DNA of 64,000 nt, from the NCBI RefSeq assembly GCF_027887165.1, contig NC_077229.1, forward strand, positions 208,843,753-208,907,752. Direction: 5' to 3'. Made by a program: the position numbers and the translations under genes. Source of the DNA: Monodelphis domestica (taxonomy: Eukaryota > Chordata > Mammalia > Didelphimorphia > Didelphidae). This document shows positions 10,055 to 22,029 of the stretch, piece by piece. The notes below the pieces were generated by a model. The model was not told the origin of the DNA. It made no database searches and saw nothing but the letters and a program-made list of their open reading frames with translations. Position 1 is the first letter of the stretch, and each line of letters opens with the position of its first letter.

Positions 10055-10690
10055 AATCAATCTGTCAATAAGTTAATCAGTCAATAAACATTTATTATGG
10101 ACATAATATGTGCCCAGCCTTGCACTAGGCACTAGGTACTAGGGAAACACACAAAGAGTGAAATAGGCTTTCCCTTCAAGGAGCTTACATTCTATTCAGA
10201 GACACAACATGTATATACATAAGAATATATAAAACATATAGAAACAGAATAAATATAAAATAAAGTATCTAAATAAAAGAGTTTGGGAAGGAAGGCACTA
10301 GCAGTTGTAAACTTCTGAAAACATTTTATAAGATGGTGTTTGAGCTGCTTTTTTAAGGATAAGAGGGATTCCATAAGGTAGAAGTGAGGAAGGAGTGCAT
10401 TCCACACATGGGAGACGGCCAATGCAAAGGGAGAAGAATTGCTGTTGGGAGGAGCAGAGAGAAAGCCAGTTTAGCTAGACTGTAGTGTGTGGGAAGGGAA
10501 TTTATATGTAATGAAGCTGGAAAGACAGGTTAGAACCAGGTTGTGAAGAGCTTTAAAAACCAAACAGAAGAATTTATGTTTTATCCTAAAGTTAAAGGGA
10601 GACAGAATTTTATTGAGTAGTGAAATGACATGGTCAAATCTTCTCTTAAGAAAAAAATCACTCTAGGAATTATATGGAGGATATATTATA
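10055..10690 (+). mobile_element. Ancient LINE-like repeat, 'family A' (same family as 51985-52930)
   Basis: It begins with 'tcaataaacatttattatgg' and the phrase 'caaggagcttacattctatt'. It continues to 'aggttgtgaagagctttaaa' and 'atgacatggtcaaatcttct'. The same order recurs at 48.9, 51.99, 54.1 and 60.35 kb. I cannot fix the family name; a CR1/L3-clade 3' region is plausible. Confidence 0.6.
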
Positions 10691-10834
10691 ATGAGTCATC
10701 ACTATGAGACTAGGGAAGGAACTTGATTATCCTAGAAAAATTAAAGGGTGGAAAAGATTTTAAGGCATTTAGTCTCACCTTACTTCTTTCCAACAAGAAT
10801 TTCACACCTGGCTGTTATCAGGAGACACAGCATG

Positions 10835-11020
10835 TTGTACAGAAAAGAACTCTATACTGGAAGTCTAAATACTTGACCTTGAGGTCTGGCTTTGCCATTA
10901 GTCATTAAGAGCATGATTTTAGGCAAGTCAATTACTTTGCCAGACCTTAGTTTCCTCACCTGTATAGCATGATGATTCTAAGAAGATTCTAAGTTCCCTT
11001 TTAGCTCTCATAGTCAAAGA
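10835..11020 (+). mobile_element. Diverged MIR-like SINE
   Basis: The core resembles MIR in sense ('ttaggcaagtcaattacttt', 'ccttagtttcctcacctgta') and it ends in the 'ttcccttttagctctcatag' type of 3' end. Confidence 0.65.
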
Positions 11021-11119
11021 AAAATGTCTATATTCCACTATGAAATGAATGAAGAATGTGAAACTCACTAACTCTGGAATTAGCTGTAACCTTTACTATA
11101 TCAGATTGGAACTTGATGT

Positions 11120-11385
11120 AAAATATCATTCATCCTTTGTTTCAAAGAGGACCAATGATATCACGTGGTAATGTCTTGACTTTTGCACAAAGTCTTCAGT
11201 CTCACTCTCTCTTCTGGTTATTGAAGTCCAGTGGCAAGACAGGACAACTGGTGATGTAGTAGATGAACTTGGTATCTCTGACTGTTGAAACAAATTGTTC
11301 TCATTCCTCCATTCAGACAGAGGAAGTCTTCACATGCTTAGGGTAGTCATCCCCCTAACTCATTGAAAAGGTTTGAGGTCTGTCA
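11120..11385 (+). repeat. Interspersed repeat of unknown family
   Basis: The phrases 'aggaccaatgatatcacgtg', 'gaagtccagtggcaagacag' and 'ggaagtcttcacatgcttag' belong to a repeat I associate with marsupial genomes but cannot classify. No terminal structure is visible. Confidence 0.4.
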
Positions 11386-11579
11386 AGCCTACATAAAAAT
11401 AAGAGGAAACATCCTCACAAGTTTGTCTCCAAACTATCTTTCTCTTTTGGTTTTACCTGAATGGGTATCATGGCTAAAGCCCTTGAATCAAGTTATATCT
11501 ATTAACAAACAGAAGATTTATAAGCATAGTACTTGGTACTTCGTGATTGCTCTATCTATGTCTTTGTCTCTGCCTTTGT

Positions 11580-11824
11580 TTCTGTTTCCCTCTGTCAGTT
11601 TCTCTCTCCCGCTCTCTCTCTCTTTTTCTTTCTTTCTTTTTTTTTAAAACCCTTACCTTCCATCTTATTGGCTCCAAGGCAGAAGAGTGGTAAGGGCTAG
11701 GCAATGGAGGTCAAGTGACTTGCCCAGACTCACAGAGCTGGGAAGTGTCTGAGGCCAGATTTGAACATAGGACCTCCCATTCTCTAGGCCTGGTTTTCAA
11801 TCCACTGAGCTACCCAGCTGCCCC
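11580..11824 (-). mobile_element. SINE1-type SINE with a pyrimidine tail microsatellite
   Basis: The full-length reversed SINE (11646-11824) has 'aacccttaccttccatctta' at its 3' side and 'gctacccagctgcccc' at its head. A TC/TTTC tract (about 11580-11645) occupies the position of its A-rich tail. Confidence 0.95.
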
Positions 11825-12061
11825 TCTCTCTCTTTTTCTCCATCCATCCATCTAATCAATCATTCATTCATACATCCATGTAGCCATTCATATTTCTCTC
11901 TCTTAATTATGCTTTTGCTGACATTTCTGGTCTCAATTTAATTAAAAACTCCTTACCTATTATCATCATTACTAGAGATTATTAGATATACTCAAAGTAT
12001 TAAGACTTACAGCCTTATCTAAACCCTGTTTCCTATCAATTTAAGTCACAGGAAGAGAAAG

Positions 12062-12262
12062 AAGATGGAGCACTAGTGAAAAGATTGCTGGATTTTTAAG
12101 TCTGAGCACTCGTCTTTCTTCTTACTACCTGTGTAACCTTGTGTAAGTCATTTGACCACTCTGTGACTTTATTTCCTTATTTTTTTTAAATGAGAAGGTT
12201 GAACCTAATAACCTCTAAGATTCCTTTGGCTACAAATTAATGATCATCTGAACATTTACTAT
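12062..12262 (+). mobile_element. MIR-like SINE
   Basis: It has a decayed sense core ('ctacctgtgtaaccttgtgt', 'gtcatttgaccactctgtga') and a 3' end 'cctctaagattcctttggct'. Confidence 0.65.
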
Positions 12263-12524
12263 GTTTCACTTGAAGCAAACTGGTTACTTGACTATTTGAA
12301 CTTATAAACCAGATGTATTAAGAAGTCATTATTTGCCCTTTAAAATCTTCACCACATTGTTCAATTAATATTGACCACCCCTATGGAATTCATGACAAAG
12401 TTCTATTTGTAAAAATTCAATTGGTACTTAGCTATTATTCAGAAAAAGGCTCAATTCAAGTGGATGTATGGCCTTTACCTGTGACTGTAGCCCCATAAAT
12501 GGTTTGTTGACTTCTCACCATCCT

Positions 12525-13461
12525 TGCCATGGGCAAAGTCCACCCTTGCCAGTGACTCCAGGGTATCCCGACTGGTGGCGAATGATCAGTCAACAAAAAT
12601 AAAAACAGAAGACAGCTTAATCATTATAGCCATGGGATTGCTTTGCCTCTCTGAGCTGCTCCACTATCCCAATGTCTGATCTTTATTTTTATACCCATTT
12701 TCTTGGCATGCAGATACACAAAATCAAAGAGAGATAATTGGAAAAGTGATACATTAACTTTTAACAAATCACTTGATTAACATTCTATATTTTTGTATTG
12801 TGATTACACACAGAATAAAGATTGCACACAAGATAAATGATTTTGTCACAAGTGGCTTAATTTTCTCATTACCCTGTGAGAAGTTTTGAGCTTACAAACA
12901 ATCAAGGAAAATTACGCATTACTTTTAATAAAATGGAATAATTAATCAGCAGTTCTTAGAAGACAATTCAACAATCATATCATTGAGGCTGAGGGGTCTG
13001 GGAACACAATTCAAATTGGTCATTTCTCAGGTTCTTTACTCGGGAGTTCCCGAGTCACTGAGGAACTAAAGCTTGATGTACTTGTACTTATCGCTTGGAC
13101 CTCTATGATTGATTTATGTGCTGACTTCATGAGATTTGTGTGCTGGCTTCTGTGAGTGGGGAAGTTTTTGGGCTTGGTCTGCAGCTGTGGTTTTGCTGGG
13201 AATTATGTACCTAAGTAAAAGTTAAACCCATGATAGTCTTTTGGGGATTGGGTTTAAGGGGCTGATTTGCTCTTGCATTATTTCTTTTGAGACTAGGGGG
13301 AATAATAATCATGTCAACTCATAGGTAAGGGGCATTGATGAAAGAGGTCATGTAAAGGGGATTGGGTGGGCAATCACATCTCGTCAAGGACCACTCTGTG
13401 GTCTCCCCAGCTACCACGTGTGACTCTGTCAAGGCGTCATGGTCTGATGGCTCCTAGCACA
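12525..13461 (-). repeat. Solo LTR of an endogenous retrovirus (937 bp)
   Basis: On the minus strand it starts TGTGCTAGGAGCC, has a TATAAAAATAAAG box (12693-12681) after about 770 bp of U3, and ends CATGGCA. TG...CA ends are flanked on both sides by the 4-bp direct repeat TCCT (12521-12524, 13462-13465). No gag or PBS follows, so a solo LTR is likely. The exact ends are inferred from this repeat and could be off by some tens of bases. Confidence 0.6.
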
Positions 13462-13665
13462 TCCTGATGGATTTCTTGATTCAGCCTGTCAACGTCTTTC
13501 TTAAACACATTATCCCAGATATGGTCTGACCAGAGCAGAGTTGGAAAGGGCTATCACCTCTTAGGTCTTGAACACTCTCATTTGTGTGTGTGCGTGCAGT
13601 TCAGGTCACCTTAACTTTTTTTTAGCTTTTTGGACAAACTATTAATTCATAGTAAATGTAGAATA

Positions 13666-13900
13666 CGGGCAACAAGATGGCAAAGTGAATAGAGCACTGG
13701 GCTTGGAGTCAGGAAAACTCATCTTTGTGAATTCAAATCTGGCTTCACATACTTAATAGTTGTATGATCCTAGGAAAGTCTCTTCCCTGTGTTTGCCTCA
13801 GTTTCCTCATCTGTAAAATGAACTGGAGAAGAAAATGGCAAATATTCCAGTATCTTTGCCAAGACAATCTCAAATGAGATCATGGAGAGACAACAACAAA
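13666..13900 (+). mobile_element. Second-family SINE (Mar1-like) inside CR1/L3
   Basis: Complete copy: 'gtgaatagagcactgggctt', 'cctcagtttcctcatctgta', 'gaaaatggcaaatattccag', ending in 'gacaacaacaaa'. Confidence 0.93.
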
Positions 13901-14284
13901 TTTAGAGTTCATTTAATTCTCCCAAATTGTTTTTACATGAACCACTTTCTTGCGAATTTTTCCACCACTTTGAACTAGTCCTGTTGATTTTTAAAATTCA
14001 AAGACAGGCCTTTAATTCATTCCTATACGTTCATCCTATTAGCATAAACTCATCATTCTAGAGTATTAAGATATTTTTAGGTCCTAATTTTGTTAACCAT
14101 TTTGTTGATGACCTCTCAGCTTTATGTCATCTGAAAATCTGCTAAGTTTTATATCGTTGGAAGATTGATAAATGGACAGTCATTGAGTACCTACAATGTT
14201 CTACACAAGTCATGCAGCTTCTTTGAACCTCATCTTCTCATCCTGGCTAATGGGAGTAACATTTGAGATACCTGTCTAAAGAAG

Positions 14285-14545
14285 TTAGATGGTACAGTGG
14301 ATAGGGCTCTGAGCCTGGAGTCAGAAAAATCTGAATTAAAATCTATTCTTAGACACTTATTAGCTGTGAGACCCTTTGGCAAATTACCTCATCTCTTTCT
14401 CAGTTTCCTCAACTGTAAAATGGGTACAATAATAATACCTACCACGAAAGGCCATTGTGAGGATCAAACGAGATAATTGTAAAGTACTTAATATAGTGCT
14501 CTACATATGGTTAAGTCTGTATAAATGTTAGCTATTATTTTGTTG
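14285..14545 (+). mobile_element. MIR/THER-type CORE-SINE inside CR1/L3
   Basis: Full-length sense element: 'gtacagtggatagggctctg', 'ctcagtttcctcaactgtaa', 'gtgaggatcaaacgagataa', 'taaatgttagctattatttt'. Confidence 0.9.
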
Positions 14546-14904
14546 TTATTATCTCATAAGGTTGGTAAGAGGAAAGCACTATATAAATAAGTCTTTTCTA
14601 TATCTCATCATCAAAATCACTGATAAAAATGATGAACAGAATCCAACTATAGTCAGAACCTAGGGAACTCCACTAGAAACTTCTATATCAGTTGACATTG
14701 GTGCATGGGTTCAGTTTGCAATCCATCCAACTCTCCAGTCTACTCAACATGTCTCCATTTTGCCCAAAAGGAAATATTGAACGATTTTGTCATATACTTT
14801 GTGAATAGCCTTATAGACTATGTTTATGGCATTCCCCTGATCTCATAGTCCTATAGTAATATCCCAGAGAGAAATGAAGTTAGTCTGGTAAAACTTGTTC
14901 TTGG

Positions 14905-15045
14905 TAACAGCTGACACTTTTCAATAGCATTTGGAAAAAAGAAGCACTTTGCATAGATTATCTCACCTGATTCTTATCATAAGCCTGAGAGGGCAGGCAT
15001 TATTATACTAGATATGGAAACTGAGATTCAGACAAGTTGTTACTT
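14905..15045 (-). mobile_element. MIR-like fragment
   Basis: A short reversed segment with 'ttgcatagattatctcacct' and 'atatggaaactgagattcag'. Confidence 0.5.
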
Positions 15046-15079
15046 GCTGAGATTTTTTTTAGTAGCTCTAAAAGTTAAG

Positions 15080-15240
15080 AAATTTTTCTTTTTAACAAAT
15101 TGAAATCTGTTTCTCTGCTATTTCTACTTATTGCTCCCAATTCTGTCTTTGTAATCTGAAAAAAATTAGTCAAATCCCTCTTCCGCATGATAGTCCTTCA
15201 AATATTTGAAGACAGCTATCATGTTCCTCTTCGGTTTTAC
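15080..15240 (-). mobile_element. CR1/L3-type LINE fragment
   Basis: The phrase 'ccttcaaatatttgaagaca' followed by 'gctatcatgttcc' is antisense CR1/L3 5'-side ORF2 sequence. It is a different part from the copy at 13470-14910. Confidence 0.65.
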
Positions 15241-15248
15241 TTTCTCTT

Positions 15249-15905
15249 TGTAGGAGTTAAAATTTAGGGAAACCTTAGGCAGGGTAGAAATTCGTTTCTC
15301 TCTGCAAGGAGTATTATATTTTTAGAGGTTTATTTAAGATTAAGAACTTAAGAAAATACAAGTAAGAAAAGCACCTGTCTAGGCCAGAGAGAGGCCTAGA
15401 CAACCTCACCTACATCATGAAAAGACCAGTCTGCTTGCAAGCAGGAACAGGAAGAGAAGAGAGAGACCCAAAAGCCTTTCCAATCAGGTTAAATACTCCA
15501 TCTCGATCTCAGCTCAGATGAGAATTCAGTGATATTACAAAGCATTCTGGAGAAGTGGAGCAAGAACTTCTGGGGTTGAAGTCCTGGATTCAGGTCTCCA
15601 TTTTTACATTCCTCTGTTTGATCCTCTGGGAAGAAGGACTTCCCCAAAGGATCATAAAAACATAATCAATTTAAAGATTACAATAATTTGAGGATAAGAG
15701 AAAAAAAGAACAAAACCAATAACTGCTGGATGCATTGACAAAAAGCCAGGTAGGGGGCAGTCCCCTTTGGCATGAAAGTATACATACAAATAAATGTTCA
15801 ATCAACTACACCCAAAGTTCATTTTTGTGCAGCTTGTGGTCTGGAGGCTTCTTCATGGTATCTTCTCCAACAGTTCAGTTTCTGGATTCAGGGAGGTAGC
15901 ATCTT
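15249..15905 (-). mobile_element. 3' end of a second endogenous retrovirus (3' LTR plus internal stub)
   Basis: The LTR is 15249-15608 on the minus strand, starting TGTAAAAATGGAG and ending CTCCTACA, 360 bp long. It carries a TATTTAA box near 15490 and an AATAAA signal near 15328. Just upstream of the LTR is a purine stretch AGAGGAA that fits a polypurine tract, so this is read as a 3' LTR. The internal piece (15609-15905) includes 'catgaagaagcctccagacc' on the minus strand and no env coding that I can recognise. No 5' LTR partner is seen within the window. Confidence 0.7.
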
Positions 15906-17634
15906 TCTTTACCTAAAATTCTTTTCAAAAGGAATTTAAACTTTGCAATTTAAATAATGATATTTTTTACATCTTGCTGACATCCCAGGTCCTTTAACAC
16001 ATATTTGTATGGCATAGGAGAAAGCTGGTTGACCTTGGAATCATGAGATCTGATCATTATTATTCTACATGCTAGGCTTCTCACACTTCACCACCTGATT
16101 TGTAGTGATAATTGTTTCTTTTTCCAAGTGCTCACAACTAACAAAAGGGGTTCATAGTTGAGTTGAAAGTTAGCTAAGCTTATTTTTATTATTATTGATA
16201 ATGTTGATTCCTCTGCTTTACATCAATAAATATGAAAAATGGCTTATTTTGACATGGAAACTAAGGTAGGCAAGAAAGGACCTCCTGGAGAGTGAGTGCC
16301 AAGAGTAAAATGTAGAATCCTTTCTTCCAAGTAAAAAAGGCTAAACGAGTATATCATTCACCTGCTTCATACAGAAACGTAAATAGGTCCATTAGCTGCA
16401 GGCAGCCGACCTAGCAACTATCTTGGAAGTAATATAAAAGCGTTTATTCTTCTCCACTAACAATGCTGATGGGACAGAACAGTACATACTCATAAAATAA
16501 ATAGACATAGCATAGCTTAACCAATAGTTTGCTGGACTCTGAGTCTAGAACATGTGGGTACAAATTCTGCATCTGATACTAGTTGTTAAATTGTGGGCAA
16601 GTTACTTAACATACCCAAGGCAGCTTCCTAGGACCTAACTACCAGGTCGTAGATGAGTAGGGATCTGTATTAATATTTATCCAGGTTGCCTCATTGCTCT
16701 TTAGTGTATTTGTAGATGTGCCCCTGGCTTCCTTCCTTAGAACTTCCTCTCTTAGTATACCCCACTGGATTATCAGGAGAATAGGAAATAGAACCTGTGA
16801 CTCATGAATCCCCAGTTTGCATAAATTCATTTGGGTAATTGGCTCTGCTATTCTAGGGCAGTTGTACTCTCTCAGCTGGGCTTTGCAACCATTTTAAAAA
16901 TCAAGTGAAAAACTGTTTAAAGAGAAAGGCAACAGAAGTATTTTCTAATTTGTTTTTGGGTTTCTTGTTATCACCTCATTAAGCAGTGTTAGAACATGGC
17001 TAAGAGGCAGGGGTCGATAGAATTGTGGTTTAATGAGGTTATAATGAAAGAATGTTACAAACTGTATTTCCCTATCTAATCCAGGATACATTGCTTAGTA
17101 GGCTAAAACACACTTGATTTGTTGATGTTTTCAATAGATTTCTTGGGATTGCTCTTTTCCCTTTTTTCTTACTTGCATAGCTGCCTCATTCCCTTTTCTG
17201 AACTAGTACAAATGACAAAGGAGCCTTTATTGCCTTCTTCAATTTGTTTTTGAGGTAAGCAATTTCTATATTGTAAAAAGGGAAATTTCTCCAACTAAGA
17301 TTAGCCAGAGTCAGATCCAATTGGCTTTCTGGAAACATTGTTAAGTTTTTGGTGAGAGCATTTTATACCTCCATTCAGCAAAGGCTACGTTTTGTGGACT
17401 GTCTAGAATTAATAATGCAGAATAAATTTAAAAGTGTCTTTTGCATATATCTACCTCCCCTAGCAGACTATTAAGTGTTTATCATCACACCCCTAGTGTA
17501 CTATTGAGGTATTTTGCTGTAGCAAATAGAGTGGAATATGAACTGACTTAGGATACAATGGGAAAACAGTTTATCAAAATGTTCTGATACTGAAGATAAT
17601 AACCAAAGGAGTCTTTTGACTTTTTTGAGCAACT
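15906..17634. other. Mostly unassigned sequence with one MIR scrap
   Basis: A degraded sense MIR lies at about 16515-16625 ('gtgggcaagttacttaacat'). The rest is unique-looking AT-rich DNA without exon-like features. Confidence 0.5.
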
Positions 17635-17860
17635 GCATGAAATAGTGGATAGCCTTCTGGACTTAGATCAGAGGACAACCTTGTTTTAAATCCTGTCCCT
17701 GAACCACACTGAGCAATAGATTACTCATCTGCAAAATGGGATGATAGTAGTACCTATAGCATCTATCTCTTAGAGTTGTTCTAAGGTTCAAAGTAGAAGT
17801 ATATGTAAAGTGCTTTGACAACTTTAACACAACATATAAATGTCAGTTATTATTTTTTCA
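17635..17860 (+). mobile_element. MIR-type CORE-SINE
   Basis: Sense copy: 'aatagtggatagccttctgg', 'ctcatctgcaaaatgggatg', 'aagtgctttgacaactttaa', 'aaatgtcagttattattttt'. Confidence 0.85.
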
Positions 17861-17934
17861 TTGAATAAAGTGGAATTTTTCTTTAAATTTGACAATAATT
17901 TTATGTTCAATGAATAGTCATAAATTTTGACTGT

Positions 17935-18120
17935 AGGGAGTGTTATATAGTGGAAAGGGCACTAACTTTAGAAGCAAAAGTCTTAGGTTCAAATCCAGTC
18001 TCTGCTATTTCTTTCACTATATGATTTTGTTAAAAACCTCCCTGAGTCTGAGTTTCTCATATGTAAAACAAGGAGAGTGGCCTACATGGCCTCTGAGAAC
18101 ACCTTTAAGATCTGGATTTA
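17935..18120 (+). mobile_element. MIR-like SINE
   Basis: Sense copy with 'agtggaaagggcactaactt', 'ggttcaaatccagtctctgc' and a degraded core. Confidence 0.75.
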
Positions 18121-18194
18121 ATCCATCAGTGTTGAAGATTAAAAAGCAAATTTGTTATGAATCTATATTAATCAAATCATCTCCATTTCCTTAA

Positions 18195-18418
18195 TAATAA
18201 TAAATTCTTTGTAATTATTATCCCATTTGATCTTCACAAGAATATAGGGAGGAAGGTGCTATTATTGTCTCTATTTCATGGATGAAATTTTGAGGAAGAG
18301 AGATTAAGTGACTTGCTCAAGGACACACTAAGCAGGTAAGTGTCTGAGGCTGAATTTTAACTTAAATCTTCTAGATTCCAGATCTGGTGTTCTATCCACT
18401 TTGACACTTAGCTCCCTT
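18195..18418 (-). mobile_element. MIR/THER-type CORE-SINE
   Basis: Reversed copy: 'catttgatcttcacaagaat', 'gattaagtgacttgctcaag', 'ttgacacttagctccc'. Confidence 0.82.
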
Positions 18419-19129
18419 ATTGAATGTGAACTACCAGCAGGATGATGAACTAATTCATTAAAAAACAAATTTTGATAATATTTACTACCTTAAGTTGCAA
18501 CTGAATTTAACCTGGCACAGTGTCCAGAAACTTTATAAAGTATGGAGTAAACTACATTTGTATGTTTATATGAGAAGCTGAAAACATCTTGCATATATTA
18601 TTAACTGATAAAACACCAAATGGCATAGGTAGATTCTTTCCTCATAAAAATATCTTAATTTTGACTTCCTTTATGCTGCCTCTTCACAAATAGTTCTTTT
18701 CCGTCCCTAAATACTTACCCCCTCTTTATTGTACCCCATCTGGGAAGCCCAAGTAAGATAAAATATGCAAAAGAAAAGGTGAAAAGGAGTGGGTAGTTTT
18801 ACAATTCTTTGCTATAGACCTTAATGGGGGGTGGGGAGGGTGGCTCCTCTCACTAGAGTTCCTTCTCTTGATTTTCCACCATCCAGTGAACTGCTAGAAC
18901 TAGAAACCAATCAGAGGAGCTTTCCATGCCTGCTCAACAAGTCTGGGGTACCCATCCGTTTCCATGGGAGACAGTTATTCTGACAAAAGATCAAAGTACT
19001 CTTATCAAGATGATGGGAGGGACTCATATAAGATTAGTCAAGTTCTATCCTTAGCAACCCTCAATTGCACTTCTATATGAAAATTCTTTAGTTTTTATCA
19101 GTTTGAAAGCATCACTTCATTAGCTTATG

Positions 19130-19325
19130 ATAGGGAGGTAGAATAGTTCTGTAGAAATAGTACTGAATTTGAAATCAGAACATCTCATTTCACCTCCCTA
19201 GATTTTACAAGCTGTAAATCACTTAAGTTCTCAGAGGATTTCTGGTAGAACAGGAAATTTCCTATTCTGTCTCATCTGTAAAGGGTTTGTTATATCAAAT
19301 GAGATAATATAAACTTTAAAGCTTG
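19130..19325 (+). mobile_element. MIR-like SINE
   Basis: Weak sense match: 'tagaaatagtactgaatttg', 'caaatgagataatataaact'. Confidence 0.6.
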
Positions 19326-19334
19326 TTGTTAAAG

Positions 19335-19500
19335 ATTAAAGATCACAGAATCATAAAATCCCAGAATTGGAAGAGACCTTAGATGCCAACTTAGAAGTCT
19401 AAAAGTCCAACCAATTCCTGAGCAAGAATCTAATCTATGACATTTCTGATATGTAGTGATGGGAAAATGTTTTCTGAGGGGATCTGTTACATTTTTGGAT
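19335..19500 (-). mobile_element. CR1/L3-type LINE 3'-terminal fragment
   Basis: The segment with 'cacagaatcataaaatccca' and 'gaattggaagagaccttaga' corresponds in antisense to the 3'-side coding region of a CR1/L3 element. Confidence 0.7.
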
Positions 19501-19624
19501 ATTCTTTTGTTTCAAGTCTTTATTTTCATTACTTGCTAAAGGCTTTTTCATCCCAAATCCTCTGGGACAAAAGAATGAGGAAAAACTAGACTTAGATTTT
19601 AAAGAACTACAACTGATTGCTACT

Positions 19625-19945
19625 TAGCTTGGAGCAGATAGAGTGCTAGGCTTAGAGTCAGGAAGCCCTGAGTTCAAATTTACCTCAGGCACTTACCAGC
19701 AATGTGGTCATGGGCAAGTCATTTCACATCTGTAAGCCTCAGTTTGTTTGTAAAATCTGGATAATGATAGCTCCTGCCTCCAGTGGTTGTTTTGAAGATC
19801 AAATGAGATAATAATTACAAAACATTTACCTTTATATTTATATTTAAGATCTTCATTTATGATGTAATCAGTCTTGAAGAGTAGAACCAAACTTATTATG
19901 GAGCAATGAAGGTACAGTAAGTGCTACATGAATGTTAGCTATAAT
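19625..19945 (+). mobile_element. MIR/THER-type CORE-SINE with an internal extra segment
   Basis: The core is clear ('agagtgctaggcttagagtc', 'gaagatcaaatgagataata'). The 3' end ('aatgttagctataattattg') is displaced by about 80 bp of unrelated sequence near 19830-19905. Confidence 0.8.
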
Positions 19946-20649
19946 TATTGGTCAATATTTTTAGTAAATGTAGGTAAGGATATCAAATATTAATGAAGAG
20001 TTGGTTGAACATGTCTTCTGATGAAGGAGAAGATTCTGTAATTCCCTTTCTACCTTGACATGTTTCAAAATGAAAATATCCCAGGAAGTGTATGTGGGGA
20101 GGCTCTTGGAGATAAGGGGAGATAGATTATTCAAATATGGTATCTCAAACAAAATTTGATCTATCTGAAAACAGATTGTTATTTTTGTTAATTTGGACCT
20201 GCATATCCTATTTTCCCTCCTGGAGAGCAATTGGTTAAACCTTGCAGATGAATGAAAGTTTCATTTGAATGCAGAAAACTGGTCATAATTAAGTCTGGTC
20301 TTTTATTGAGGAGAAAATATTATAAGGGTATAACATGAATCCTTCCTAAGTCCTTGGACCTACTCATTTTCTAATAACCATATGGTAAATAATCTCTACT
20401 TCAAATAATCTTTCATTCATTTATCTGTATGACTATTCCTAGTAGAATGGAATCTGTTTGAAGGCAAGAACTGTTTTTCCAGGTCTTTGAATCCTCAGTA
20501 TCTAGCATAATGCTTCTTTCCCAAAAGAGGTTTAATAAACCATTCAGGGTTCATTTTTGGCATCTCTTATATATTTTCCATTATTTAAATCTCACACACT
20601 TCAGGCTTTAAACTAAAACTAAGGATGAAGATGCTAAATATAACTTTTA

Positions 20650-20850
20650 AAACTGTAATATAGTGGGGAAAATATTGGCCCTAGAATCAAAAGATCTGCA
20701 TATGGAGCTAGGTTCGCAATTGGGAAATCCTCAGTAAATCACAGGACCTCTGAGAGTCTCACTTTCATCTGATAATCAGATAAGAAAACTTGCACTATCT
20801 GTTGTGATGTAATGAAAAATGTTTTCATAAATGTAAGTGTAAGTTATCAC
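20650..20850 (+). mobile_element. Diverged MIR-like SINE
   Basis: Weak sense match: 'atagtggggaaaatattggc', 'atgtaagtgtaagttatcac'. Confidence 0.5.
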
Positions 20851-22029
20851 AAACAGATATGATATAGTACACTAATATATTCAAACCTGAATGGCTCTAG
20901 TAGCAAGGCAAACTATTATGAAGATGATATCTCATAGATTCTCAGATGGGCAGCAAATTCTCAACAACAACCAAAAAAATCAGCTCCTCCAAAGGCTTAT
21001 TGAATATAATTAATATTCTTTTCTGGCATCTTAGGATGATTCATTGATGTTAGAAAAGAAATGCCACCCAGGGTCTAAATTGGAGTGAATTGATGACACA
21101 TTGTAGATTTGGATTCAGGAACTGATCTTTCAAGAAAATATAGTTAGCATAGAGGATGACTCACTCACCCTAGGGCTGCTGTCCCTGCTGTCCTCAAGAG
21201 CTGCCCTTTTAGGATTGTTTTTATAGAAGGTCTGATAGTTGTTTTCACTCACTAAAGATTTTTTTTTTTGACAGAGGGTGTCTGGCAGGTGCGGAGAGCT
21301 AGCGGTGTCCTTCCCTTCTCCTCTGAGGACTGAAGCTTGTTGCAGCACACGGTCAGTTCTTGGCAAGAGACCTGGTCAGTGCTCAAAGCTGATACTTAGT
21401 AGTCAGAACCAGTAACGTAGCTGAGGCATCAGCTGAGATGTACAATATAGTCTCAAAGTTGTAGCCCAGTGAACGGGGTGACGTGTTCCCAATATAAAAT
21501 CAGAAATAAAGTCACATTTTCTTCCTTTCTAGTCTGGGGTAAAAGTGCCCATCAAGATTGACTGTTAGCAGGGCAAAGATAAGACTTGGATGAGAGCGGT
21601 CAAGGAGGAACTATCAGCCCCGTCAAAGTGTGGTAGAGGGGAGGAGGTGCTTCTTGGCAGCATCTAGACTTGTGGCAGAAGAAATAGGAGCGCTTAGCCA
21701 GCTTCTCAACACTTCTCCCTCACCTCGCCAAGGACTCTTGGATTTCGGCAGAAACCAAGTGGATTGCCATTTGTTGCAGCTAGGGCAGGGGGAGGGGGGC
21801 GGCTCCCACTGGTCCCCGAGAACTGAAAGGAAGGGCATTTGGTGGTGGGGCTCTGAGAATGTTTCATTTGGAGGAGCAAAGGATGGATTTCCAAGGATGC
21901 AAGGAAAGTCCAGTGATTGGAGGGAAGACATTTCTTACAAGGCACCTGGTGTGATGTCTTTTTGCATACTGCAGGAGCTTAATAAGTGCATTCGATTACA
22001 TTCCCTGTCCCTAATTGTGGAGTGGAAGA
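20851..22029. other. Repeat-poor upstream flank of the putative promoter
   Basis: No SINE, LINE or LTR signature is visible. GC content rises from about 21,590, and a GC box (GGGGCGG-type, on a G-run) sits at about 21,789-21,803. Open frames here on both strands are short and look like products of GC richness. Confidence 0.5.

Larger units (their letters stand above)
13470..14910 (-). mobile_element. CR1/L3-type LINE fragment, split by two SINEs
   Basis: Plus-strand text such as 'tatggtctgaccagagcaga', 'atgtcatctgaaaatctgct' and 'ggaactccactagaaacttc' is the antisense of a CR1-clade ORF2. The order is preserved across a SINE (13666-13900) and a MIR (14285-14545), showing one original insertion. 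Confidence 0.75.
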
